Source: JAUIAS01 sp030425395 (GTDB taxonomy: Bacteria; Pseudomonadota; Alphaproteobacteria; Rhodobacterales; Rhodobacteraceae). Taken from it: a stretch of 64,000 nucleotides of DNA. Every line of letters starts with the position of its first letter. Position 1 is the stretch's first letter. The DNA is taken from assembly GCA_043553855.1 (NCBI GenBank), contig CP121336.1, positions 1,364,001 through 1,428,000 on the forward strand, written 5' to 3'. The notes beneath the pieces were generated by a model. The model did not search any database. It saw only the letters and a program-made list of their open reading frames with translations, and was not told the DNA's origin. Shown in pieces: positions 34,412-41,434 of the stretch. The translations under genes and the position numbers were made by a program.

Positions 34412-35176
34412 TCATTTCGCACCTCCAGCGTCCGTTTTTTGCGTCTGGCTGGAGCGTTTGCGCATCGATGGCCCATCGAGGGCGAACTTGTGTGCGTTAT
34501 GAACCAAGCGGTCGAGGATTGCGTCGGCGAAGGTGGGGTCGCCTATCATGTCGTGCCATGTGTCGATGGGCAGTTGGCTGGTGACGATGGTGGCCTTGCG
34601 GCCATAACGTTCGTCGATGACCTCCATCAAGTCGCGGCGTTGCGGGGCGGTCAGCTGCTCGGGCCCCCAATCGTCGAGGAGCAGCACATCGGCGCGGGCG
34701 ATCTTGCGAAACAGCCGGTCATAGCTGCCATCGCCGCGCGCGGCCGCCAGATCGGCCAGCAGACGTGGCATACGGAAATAGAACACGGTTTTGCCATGGC
34801 GGCAGGCTTCATGCCCCAAAGCACAGGCCAACCACGACTTCCCTACGCCGCATGGACCGGTGATGAGGATCGGGCGCGCCTTTGATATCCATACGCTATC
34901 GCGCAGGCTTTGGAACAGCGCTCGGTCCAGTTTCCTGGGGAATGTATAATCCACGTCCTCCAAACACGCGGTGCTGTCACGCAGCTTGGCGGCGCGCAGG
35001 CGGGTCTGAAATCGGCGTGTGTCGCGGGAGGCGCTTTCACGATCCAGCATGAGGCCGATCCATTCGATTGGGTCCATTTGGCGGCTGTCTTCGCGCGCCA
35101 GCAGTTCGGCCAGGACCTCGGCCATGCCGTCGAGCTTCAATGCGCGCAGGGCGTCGTGGGTGGGATGGGTGAGCAT
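34412..35176 (-). CDS. istB: IS21-family helper ATPase IstB
   Basis: 254 residues. IstB is a DnaA-like AAA+ ATPase that directs IstA to its target. Walker A is GPCGVGKSWLACALGHEA (about residues 107-124) and Walker B is VLLLDDWGPEQL (about 170-181), followed by a sensor region VTSQLPIDTWHDMIGDPTFADAILDRL (in outline) close to the C-terminus. It starts 15 bp after the istA stop. The full-length frame suggests the IS is functional. Confidence 0.95.
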   Translation of the reverse strand: MLTHPTHDALRALKLDGMAEVLAELLAREDSRQMDPIEWIGLMLDRESASRDTRRFQTRLRAAKLRDSTACLEDVDYTFPRKLDRALFQSLRDSVWISKARPILITGPCGVGKSWLACALGHEACRHGKTVFYFRMPRLLADLAAARGDGSYDRLFRKIARADVLLLDDWGPEQLTAPQRRDLMEVIDERYGRKATIVTSQLPIDTWHDMIGDPTFADAILDRLVHNAHKFALDGPSMRKRSSQTQKTDAGGAK

Positions 35177-35191
35177 GGTTTCCTCTCTTTC

Positions 35192-36727
35192 TCAGTGAAA
35201 ATACTTGGGGCCACGGATATTGCCGTGGGCGATGGGGGGTGCATCAGGTGCGGCATCGACAGGCTGGTCTTCCAGACGGTTGGACAGGATCGAGGTGATT
35301 GATTTGAGCGAACAGGCATTCAGCACGAGTGCCCGGGCGCAGGCGGCATCCAGCCGTTCCGCTCCACAACCGCGTTCCAACTGGAGAACACCGAGACCTG
35401 CGCGGATGCCGTGATCGGGACGGGGTTTGTCCCGGACGATCACGTCGATCACGGTGGCCACATTGGGGCCGATGGCCTGCGCCCTGGCTTGCAGCTTTTC
35501 GATGGACATGTCGGCATAGTGGCGGTGATGGGGTGGCATATGCGTCCGGACGGTGGTGGTCCCGCGATCCCCCGGACTTGCGCGCTGATGGCTGGCCATG
35601 CGCCGACCGCGGTGAAAGGCTTCGACGGTGTCTGATGTGATGCGGACCCACAGCGCCTCCCCGATCAGTCGATTTGGAACCGAATAGAAATGATCCTGAA
35701 TGCGGATGTGATAGTCGGGTCGCACGGTGACCTTTTGCCAGTCCGCATGTACATGGCGTGTAGGTGGCAAGGGCATGAGCGCGGGCTTTTCCACGGTGTC
35801 GAACAGCTGCTGGCGCGAGGCGCCCAGATGGCGGCTGACGCGGGCGTTCATTTGGGCAAGCGCCTCGCGGATGGCAGCGTTCAGTTCCGCCAGCGAAAAG
35901 AACGTCCGGTTGCGCAGCTTGGCCACAATCCAGCGCTGGACCAAAAGCACGGCGCTTTCCACCTTCGCTTTATCTTTGGGCTTGTACGGCCTCGCGGGAA
36001 GGATCGCGGTGCCATAGTGCCGCGCGAGATCAGTGTAGCTGCGGTTGATGGTCGGTTCGTGAAAACAGGCCCGGATTACAGCCGATTTGAGATTATCCGA
36101 CACGATCGTCGCTGGTACGCCGCCGAAATATTCAAACGCCCGGACATGCGCCCCGATCCAGTCTGGCAGGCTCTGGCTCCAGCTGGCCTCGACATAGGCG
36201 TAGTTCGACGCACCAAGAACCGCGACAAACACCTCGACCGGCGTCTCCGCGCCGGTGGCCGGGTCCGTTACCGCCATGCGTAGGCCGGAATAGTCGACAA
36301 ACATCTTCTCGCCCGCGACATGGCGCTGTCGCATCGCTGGTGACAATCGCTTCGACCACGCGCGATACCGCTGGCAATAGGCCGAGTAGCCGTAGCCGTC
36401 ATCAGGATGATCGGCTCGGTATTCCTCCCATAGCAACTGCAGGCTCACGCCCCGTTTCTTCAGCTCGCGGGCGATCTGGCTCCAGTCGGGTTCGGCAAAG
36501 CGCGGAGCGTCCAGCGATGTCGTTTGCGTGAAGAGCTGCCGCTCCAGCACGGCGTCGTCTACATCCGCAACATCAGGCCAGCACAGACCGGCATCCTTGG
36601 CGCGTTCCCGATAATTCCGGACAGAACCACGGCCAACGCCGAGGCTGACCGCAATCTTACGGTCCGACAAACCCGCAGCGTACAGCCGCAAAACATCCTT
36701 GATCTTGCGCATCGGCAACCTTTCCAT
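35192..36727 (-). CDS. istA: IS21-family transposase IstA
   Basis: 511 residues from the ATG at 36727 with AGGAGGGCGAG directly upstream. The N-terminal helix-turn-helix is KDVLRLYAAGLSDRKIAVSLGVGRGSVRNY (in outline, residues about 9-38). The integrase catalytic core contains the DDE residues in MFVDYSGLRMAV, VSDNLKSAV and the Glu in KDKAKVESAV. The C-terminal domain has the YSVPNRLIGEALWVRIT segment of the family. Intact with istB, so the element may still move. Confidence 0.95.
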   Translation of the reverse strand: MERLPMRKIKDVLRLYAAGLSDRKIAVSLGVGRGSVRNYRERAKDAGLCWPDVADVDDAVLERQLFTQTTSLDAPRFAEPDWSQIARELKKRGVSLQLLWEEYRADHPDDGYGYSAYCQRYRAWSKRLSPAMRQRHVAGEKMFVDYSGLRMAVTDPATGAETPVEVFVAVLGASNYAYVEASWSQSLPDWIGAHVRAFEYFGGVPATIVSDNLKSAVIRACFHEPTINRSYTDLARHYGTAILPARPYKPKDKAKVESAVLLVQRWIVAKLRNRTFFSLAELNAAIREALAQMNARVSRHLGASRQQLFDTVEKPALMPLPPTRHVHADWQKVTVRPDYHIRIQDHFYSVPNRLIGEALWVRITSDTVEAFHRGRRMASHQRASPGDRGTTTVRTHMPPHHRHYADMSIEKLQARAQAIGPNVATVIDVIVRDKPRPDHGIRAGLGVLQLERGCGAERLDAACARALVLNACSLKSITSILSNRLEDQPVDAAPDAPPIAHGNIRGPKYFH

Positions 36728-37656
36728 CTCGCCCTCCTGCAACCTCAAAGGCTGCAGAATAGGCACGATTAGATTGCCTCACAGACCCCCTATCCTGGGG
36801 TGACAAAGTCCCCGTGGAACAGGTGGCCAAGTGTTCATGGAATAGGTGGCCAAGTCCTCGTGGAACGGGTGGCCAAATGCGCGTGGAATACGCACGCAAA
36901 GCACCGCTCGCGCCATCGACCAAAACCAAGCACAGCATGATGATTCGGAAGGTTCTCATGCTTGCGTTGGAGGACGGTGTCATCGACATTATCCCGCCAA
37001 TGCCCAAACACCGTGCCAAGGACGCGCCACGCGTGTCGTTCACGGAAGCGGAATACAAGCGACTGCTTGAGACGGCACGGACCTGTGCTGAGCGCGGTGA
37101 CAAGGTTCGAGGCGTCGAAGTCACGCGCGAGCATTACAACTTGATTGTCTTCGCCGTTCACTCGTTCCTGCGCCCGACTGAGACCGAACTCTTTGGCATC
37201 CGGTTCTGCGATATGGAGAAGAAAGATGACCCAAAGCACCTGCTCATGACATTGACGGGCAAGACCGGGTATCGCACTTCAGCATCGCTGGAAGCCGCAG
37301 TCGATATCTTCGACAAGCAACGTGATATGCATGCTGGTGGGACAGACACCGATTTTGTCTTCATGCCACAGTATGGAAATCGAACGACAGCCGTGAACAC
37401 TTACCGCCGCATCTTCAATCATTTCCTCGACGAAGCGAAGTTGAAGACGGACAAAGACGGCAATCCTCGTTCACCCTACTCGTTGCGTCACTACGCGCTG
37501 CAGACGCGCCTGCGGAAGTCTGAAGGCAAGGTCAATATATACTGGTTGGCAGAGAACGCGGGCACGTCAGTCGAACAGTTGGAGCGGTTCTACTTGAAGC
37601 GGATGGAACCCACTGGCGAGCGGGTTCGGAACATTCAATCGTTTGGGGATTGACCC

Positions 37657-38199
37657 TCACGCTGCTGCGTCCAATGCCCGATACACCGTCATCCTGGAGA
37701 CGCCCAGTGCTGCCGCAATCTCGCTGACCCGCTTACCCTCTTGCTTGAGGTCGATGATCTTCTGGTCATCGACCTTTTTCTTCCGACCTTTGTAGACGCC
37801 ACGTGCCTTCGCCTTCGCGATGCCTTCTGCCTGACGTTTGCGGATGATGTTCCTTTCGAACTCCGCGAACGCCCCCATCAACTGCAACTGTAAGCGACTG
37901 AACGCGTCGTCGCTGTCGCCGTTGAAGGTCAACTTTTCAGAAATGAAAAATATCGTAACACCCTTGTCGTTGAGCGTCTGAATAATCGCCTGCAAGTCAC
38001 GAAGGTCACGCGCAAGACGGTCGATGCTGAACACGACGACTTCATCGCCTTCCCGAACGAATGACACCATGTCTTGCAACGCGGCGCGTTCTGTATTCTT
38101 GCCGCTAACTTTTTCCTCAAAAACGCGATCAACGTCACCGAGGTCTTGGCGCGCAAGGTTTTGGTCGATGGTGCTGACGCGACGATACCCAACTTTCAT
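37657..38199 (-). CDS. Serine recombinase (resolvase/invertase), element A
   Basis: 180 residues from the ATG at 38199 with AGGAGGG upstream. The resolvase catalytic domain has the nucleophile Ser9 in YRRVSTIDQNL, the arginine motif FSIDRLARDLRDL, and the E-helix LQLQLMGAFAEFERNIIRKRQAEGI. The C-terminus is a Hin-like helix-turn-helix (VSEIAAALGVSRMTVYRAL). Such proteins resolve cointegrates or invert DNA. It is convergent with the integrase gene (3-bp gap) and has a res-like repeat region just upstream of its start. Near-identical to the copy in element B. Confidence 0.94.
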   Translation of the reverse strand: MKVGYRRVSTIDQNLARQDLGDVDRVFEEKVSGKNTERAALQDMVSFVREGDEVVVFSIDRLARDLRDLQAIIQTLNDKGVTIFFISEKLTFNGDSDDAFSRLQLQLMGAFAEFERNIIRKRQAEGIAKAKARGVYKGRKKKVDDQKIIDLKQEGKRVSEIAAALGVSRMTVYRALDAAA

Positions 38200-38216
38200 G
38201 TGCAACCCTCCTGCTT

Positions 38217-38282
38217 TGTCACATTCGGGTCTAGGTCCAACGGCGGTCTGTCACATTGGCAAGAGGAAAGGTCTAATGTGAC
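38217..38282. promoter_or_regulatory. res-like repeat region upstream of the element A resolvase
   Basis: TGTCACATT occurs at 38217-38225 and 38249-38257, and its inverted form AATGTGAC at 38275-38282. The arrangement beside a serine recombinase start fits a resolution site or an autoregulatory operator. The same three copies occur in element B (43905-43970). Confidence 0.5.
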
Positions 38283-38650
38283 GGCTTCCATGGCACTAGA
38301 TTTTGGCATTCTGGAGTTAACTCAAATGTGCCATTTTGGGCATGCGTTTCAGAGTAAAAGCAACAAACACTTGTTGAGATTTGGACGAGCGTCGCGGCCG
38401 AAAACACCGTTTCATTTGACGACCTGACTATGCAACAGAAATTCGCCTCAAGAAACAGACGTCATCAATTCAAGCAAAAAGAACTTATTGCTATGACCAT
38501 TTTTCTGAGTATCGCCCGAATGAATTGGTGTTGCAACATAACAACAGACCGCAATTTCTTCGGAAGAGTGACGCCTTAGTTATATAAATACTCCGAACGC
38601 GCCGAAGTGGCGGCGCTCTTTTCTAAACTGAATTTTCGATAGGAATTTGA
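38283..38650. other. AT-rich spacer of element A
   Basis: 368 bp without a supported gene, conserved in element B (43971-44337). Near its right end the sequence GCGCC-8 nt-GGCGC (about 38598-38615) can form a short hairpin in the 5' leader of the 220-residue gene, kept in B with one loop change. The AT-rich stretch with TTATATAAATA (38579-38589) may hold that gene's promoter. Confidence 0.4.
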
Positions 38651-39313
38651 ATGAACTTTGACACACAGACATACAGAACGACCTTCACGGCAAAAAAGCG
38701 GATTACTGCTTGGTCGGCGTATTCCGACCCGCATATGGTTGTGTTGTCTGAACAACCTCAGTTCTTGGCATTGCATGTCATCATTGCCTATCTCGCGGCA
38801 TATCAAGACGGGTCACGTCGAAACGCGTTTCTCGCGTCGCATGGTTGGGTGAAAACATTTCTGTCGATGAAGAAGGGGCATGAAGCCGCAAACCTGAGGG
38901 GTCTGACGACATATCTTGAAAGACATCCACGTCAGGCAGCATTGTTGTTGGAATCTGAACATATCTTGATGACGCAGGAAGAACGCGAAGCACGCATAAG
39001 AAGCGCCTATGGATATTTCGTCGAGCGTGACTGTAAATACATCTTGGAAATGATTGAATGTTATCTGAACGCGGTGCACTTCGTCGTAGAAGAGCGTCGG
39101 TATGATGAGCAAATGAAGCGCGCGCGAGCGCAATACCGGAAAGACCGTCTAGAGCGTTTGGTGGTGCGCGTGAGAACGCTGAAAGCGCGTAGTCACGCAA
39201 TCGATATATTGGAGACGGTGAAGTCGGCTCTGGCCTTGGACAAGACAGCAAACGGGCGCATTTTCGGGGTGGATATCGGGCATTGGCGCTATCTCGTGGC
39301 ACCGTTGGAATAA
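38651..39313 (+). CDS. Conserved unknown protein of the integrative elements (copy A)
   Basis: 220 residues, preceded by TAGGAATTTGA (GGA site). Not recognised. It is basic, helical, with no membrane segment or signal peptide. Features: KKRITAWSAYSDPHMVVLSEQPQFLALH near the N-terminus (in outline), GWVKTFLSMKKGHEAANLRGLTTYLERHPRQAALLL in the middle, and an Arg/Lys-rich C-terminal helix (EQMKRARAQYRKDRLERL). The copy in element B differs at only a few residues. Conservation between copies, in spite of decay elsewhere, argues for a core role in the element, such as replication, excision control or regulation; that is inference. Confidence 0.7.
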   Translation: MNFDTQTYRTTFTAKKRITAWSAYSDPHMVVLSEQPQFLALHVIIAYLAAYQDGSRRNAFLASHGWVKTFLSMKKGHEAANLRGLTTYLERHPRQAALLLESEHILMTQEEREARIRSAYGYFVERDCKYILEMIECYLNAVHFVVEERRYDEQMKRARAQYRKDRLERLVVRVRTLKARSHAIDILETVKSALALDKTANGRIFGVDIGHWRYLVAPLE

Positions 39314-40018
39314 ACGATGGGGCGGAGTGCCCCCGATGAACCAAGACCTTTCCACCCTTTACCGGACGATGTAACGACAGCATCAAACCCAGAAATCGCT
39401 AAGACCCTTGAATCGGATACCAGATATGGTTCCGAGTTTCGGCATGAGAGATTGCCAGATGGGTCTTCAATAATGCGTTTGAAGACGATTCAAGAAACCA
39501 CAATAAAAATCAGGATTACCAAGATGAGGGTCCTGAGCGCGTAGCGCGAAGGTCGCGAAGCGACGAATTGGCCGCGGATAGAATCTAGTTGGTCATCATG
39601 ACAACGTGTCTGGCGACACGTTGCTGCTTCGCAGTGGTCCAATAGGTAAATGGTTATAACAAAAAATTCTTATCAACATGGTTCCGTGACGCGCGAAGCG
39701 CGGCACATCGCGAAGCGATGGCACTGGATACAAAGAGTATTGGTTCAACGCGTCTGGCGACGCGTTCCGCTTCGCGGAGGTCCATCGGGTTAGATTTTTC
39801 ATTTATGAAAACTTTATGCCCTCCCCTACCTGCCTTGGGTGAGATGACGTTTCCAGACACTCTTGAGGCCAAATCCAACGCTTTGAAGCAGGAAATACAC
39901 CTACCAACACTCATGAAGGTCGTTGGCAGAAATCCATCTGACATCATCCATCGGAGCAAGAATCCTTTCGGCATAAATAGGTATGTAATCAGACACTTAT
40001 CACGAAAGGAGATGTCCA
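39314..40018. other. Noncoding region of element A containing the hairpin array
   Basis: 705 bp with no convincing gene. It holds the eight-hairpin array (39537-39777) and, at its right end, a GAAAGGAGAT ribosome site for the 60-residue gene. The last 200 bp (39800-40000) are almost identical in A and B and may carry the promoter of the two coupled small genes. Confidence 0.5.
39537..39777. ncRNA. Array of eight short hairpins, two similar units (element A)
   Basis: Perfect small inverted repeats follow one another: GCGC-GTA-GCGC (39537-39547), TCGC-GAA-GCGA (39553-39563), AACGTGTC-TGGC-GACACGTT (39603-39622), CTGC-TTC-GCAG (39624-39634); then GCGC-GAA-GCGC (39691-39701), TCGC-GAA-GCGA (39708-39718), AACGCGTC-TGGC-GACGCGTT (39747-39766), CCGC-TTC-GCGG (39767-39777). 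Units 1 and 2 have the same order, each followed by GGTCCA. Between units, two stems change both strands together (T-A to C-G), which is compensatory change. The product could be a structured RNA or a folded single-stranded DNA signal; family unknown and strand not determined. Confidence 0.55.
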
Positions 40019-40201
40019 ATGGAAATCAATCAAGAACGTTACCGCCTTTACCAGAAGAAGGCGGTTTTAGAGGCACACATCAAGGCGTTGGAAGAACGTA
40101 TCTACAAGATGGAATCCAACTTCTACGACGACGTTCTGGAAGCAGACGAAGATGACTTTGACGGCATTTGGTCGGGTCTTGACACAGCAGGTGCTCAGTA
40201 A
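40019..40201 (+). CDS. Small coiled-coil protein, first of a coupled pair (copy A)
   Basis: 60 residues with AAAGGAGAT upstream, a strong ribosome site. Residues 1-35 (MEINQERYRLYQKKAVLEAH and on to KMESNF) form a single charged amphipathic helix likely to be a coiled coil; the remainder is acidic (EADEDDFDGIW). The stop codon overlaps the start of the next gene (TAATG), so both are made together. An acidic partner followed by a ribbon-helix-helix protein could be a regulator pair. No family recognised. The copy in B differs by about five residues. Confidence 0.65.
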   Translation: MEINQERYRLYQKKAVLEAHIKALEERIYKMESNFYDDVLEADEDDFDGIWSGLDTAGAQ

Positions 40202-40404
40202 TGGCAGTCATCTATGACAAGACTTACCGGGCAATCCACCTCAACGTGGACGCGGCACTGCTCGGTCAGTTGGACGAATATCGGTCTACGACGACACCCC
40301 GCACCCAACACATCCACAAGGCGCTGGCGATGTATCTCGACCATCTGCGCAAGACAGGGGTCAAGAAATCTGTCTGGTCAGTTTCGACGGACACAAGACG
40401 ATGA
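40201..40404 (+). CDS. Ribbon-helix-helix-like small DNA-binding protein (copy A)
   Basis: 67 residues. The pattern is a short beta strand (YRAIHLNVDAALLGQLDEY) followed by two helices (PRTQHIHKALAMYLDHLRKT), matching the Arc/CopG type in which two strands form a DNA-binding sheet. Such proteins are often transcriptional repressors or antitoxins. Its start overlaps the stop of the 60-residue gene, indicating coupling. Protein sequence is identical in elements A and B. Not near a toxin that I can recognise, so regulator of the element is the better guess. Confidence 0.65.
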   Translation: MAVIYDKTYRAIHLNVDAALLGQLDEYRSTTTPRTQHIHKALAMYLDHLRKTGVKKSVWSVSTDTRR

Positions 40405-40452
40405 AGGGGTTTCGGGAGTGGTTAGCGTCTCAAGATCAGACTAGCAAAGACG

Positions 40453-40662
40453 TCACGCCCAGGCCATCTGGTCTTCAATCGCCAGTCTCGCAGCGTTGAC
40501 GAAATCACGTTCTTCATCTGATAAGACGCGCCAGAACTTCGAAACTGACGCGATTGTCGTAAGAACCGCGACTATGCCTTCGACCGAGCAAAGGTGCTCA
40601 CCTGCCGTCAACTGCGCCTCCAATATATCCAGACGCGTTTGGATTTTGACCCGAACGTTCAT
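40453..40662 (-). CDS. Small helical protein of unknown function (copy A)
   Basis: 69 residues, with an AGGAGACCG site upstream of the ATG. It reads MNVRVKIQTRLDILEAQLTA then a hydrophobic helix region and ends DEERDFVNAARLAIEDQMAW. Charged, all helical, no signal peptide. Nearly identical in element B (46140-46349) and as a fragment in remnant C. Repeated survival in all three copies suggests it belongs to the element's backbone. Function unknown. Confidence 0.6.
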   Translation of the reverse strand: MNVRVKIQTRLDILEAQLTAGEHLCSVEGIVAVLTTIASVSKFWRVLSDEERDFVNAARLAIEDQMAWA

Positions 40663-40816
40663 ACGGTCTCCTGTTGTTTGGATTACTCAAAATTCCAGCA
40701 ACAGGACGGTGGTCAGGTGGCAATGATGAAAAGTAAAATGCCGCTACGGGGTCGCAGCGGCACAACAGACTGTGTGGTCATTCAAACACTCGATTGGGTA
40801 TAGGATTCAGAGACGA

Positions 40817-40993
40817 CTAGGATCCTGCTGCCGCAGAGGTTGAAGAACCTGTACCATCAAGAGTGGTCCCACTCGAAAATTGAGTGCAGTCGCGCGCATC
40901 ACCAAACACAACTAACGTCGGTTTAACGTAAGGTTTTTTACCCTTCTGTTCTGTCGATGTCTTTTCTGCATCCGAATGATGGCGTTCTTGCAT
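40817..40993 (-). CDS. RiPP-precursor-like small peptide (element A)
   Basis: 58 residues from the ATG at 40993 with GGAG 5 bp upstream. The middle reads KKPYVKPTLVVFGDARDCT, matching the leader pattern Y-x2-P-x-L-x3-G-x5-T of lasso-type RiPP precursors that is bound by a maturation protein. The following C-terminal 20 residues are small and polar (QFSSGTTLDGTGSSTSAAAG) and would be the core. A lasso ring acceptor is not obvious, and no cyclase, protease or RRE gene lies in the window. A related copy exists in remnant C. Alternatively it is an unrelated short secreted or regulatory peptide. Confidence 0.5.
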   Translation of the reverse strand: MQERHHSDAEKTSTEQKGKKPYVKPTLVVFGDARDCTQFSSGTTLDGTGSSTSAAAGS

Positions 40994-41434
40994 AATATCT
41001 CCAGAGATTGATTGGATGTCCGGTGACGACAACGCCCTCACCAGTCTTTGGACCGGGATATCAACCTGTGCCCCGACGCGCGACTGAGCATACGGATATG
41101 GATTATACTTTGGATAGAGGCCCACCCCTAAGGCATCTCAGAGTGTCGACTGGCGAGGCAAACGCAGACACGGACTAACGGGAATCTAAAAGCACCGCCG
41201 GCGAAAACGTCCTGATATCAATAACTTATAATAGTTAGACACACTATTAGACAAAACTCTATAAATCATTGTTTTATTATGCTGTCGGCGTCATCATAAT
41301 CCGCGTGTCGGGGGTTCAAGTCCCTCCTCCGCTACCAAATATCCTAGTATTTTTAGATACTTAAGCTGATATTTGCCAAGCACTCAATGTCCTGCAAAAC
41401 TTAGACACAGTTAGACACTGGATCTGAGTGTGGC
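40994..41434. other. Right end of element A, att site and left end of element B
   Basis: 441 bp without a gene: a 5' region conserved in remnant C (to about 41160), the A right-end arm repeats (41235-41254), the 45-bp att copy (41293-41337) and the B left-end arm repeats TTAGACAC at 41401-41408 and 41411-41418 just before the integrase GTG. Confidence 0.6.
41293..41337 (+). repeat. Attachment site copy 2 (junction of elements A and B)
   Basis: Exact 45-bp copy of the tRNA-Met 3' end (ATCATAATCC to CTACCA). It is preceded by the conserved element right end (GCTGTCGGCGTC) rather than the tRNA 5' half, so it encodes no tRNA. Confidence 0.92.

Larger units (their letters stand above)
34153..36894 (-). 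mobile_element. IS21-family insertion sequence
   Basis: 2742 bp inserted in the integrase gene. The left end reads TGAGTATTCCAC and the right end, on the other strand, TGCGTATTCCAC: 11 of 12 bases match and both begin TG, the IS21 rule. The direct target repeat CGCAAAGC lies at 34145-34152 and 36895-36902. Several internal copies of a GTGGAA...GGTGGCCAAG motif sit near both ends (around 34170-34230 and 36810-36880), as expected for multiple transposase-binding sites. It encodes istA and istB in usual order on the minus strand. Confidence 0.95.
33704..37653 (+). pseudogene. Tyrosine integrase of element A, split by IS21
   Basis: Starts at a GTG (MTKESLNSKKTIKHLRRG) 98 bp after the tRNA. The 5' part (33704-34152) and 3' part (36895-37653) rejoin, after removing the insertion and one copy of the 8-bp target CGCAAAGC, into a protein nearly identical to the intact 400-residue integrase of element B. 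The 3' part keeps FLRPTETELFGIRF, SLRHYALQTRL and LERFYLKRM, which carry the catalytic Arg, His-x-x-Arg-like and Tyr residues. As it stands the gene cannot make active enzyme; element B's integrase could act in trans. Confidence 0.9.
33607..41337. mobile_element. Integrative element A at tRNA-Met
   Basis: 7.73 kb between the first two 45-bp att repeats, or about 4.98 kb without the IS21 element and its duplicated target. Contents left to right: tyrosine integrase (interrupted), serine recombinase, res-like repeats, 220-residue unknown protein, hairpin array, 60- and 67-residue coupled proteins, 69-residue protein, RiPP-precursor-like gene. The left end carries TTAGACAC at 33670-33677 and 33680-33687; the right end carries TTAGACAC at 41235-41242 and TTAGACAA at 41247-41254, likely integrase arm sites. 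No relaxase, replicase or capsid genes are visible. Confidence 0.85.

Noticed and set aside
38328..38427. 33-codon frame conserved between elements A and B
   Set aside because: No ribosome site; conservation is explained by overall near-identity of the two elements.
39537..39777. CRISPR array
   Set aside because: Repeats are short palindromes of differing sequence without regular spacers; no cas genes.
40817..40993. Firm call of a lasso peptide cluster
   Set aside because: Only the leader pattern is present; core lacks a clear Gly1 and Asp/Glu 7-9 ring and there are no B or C genes.
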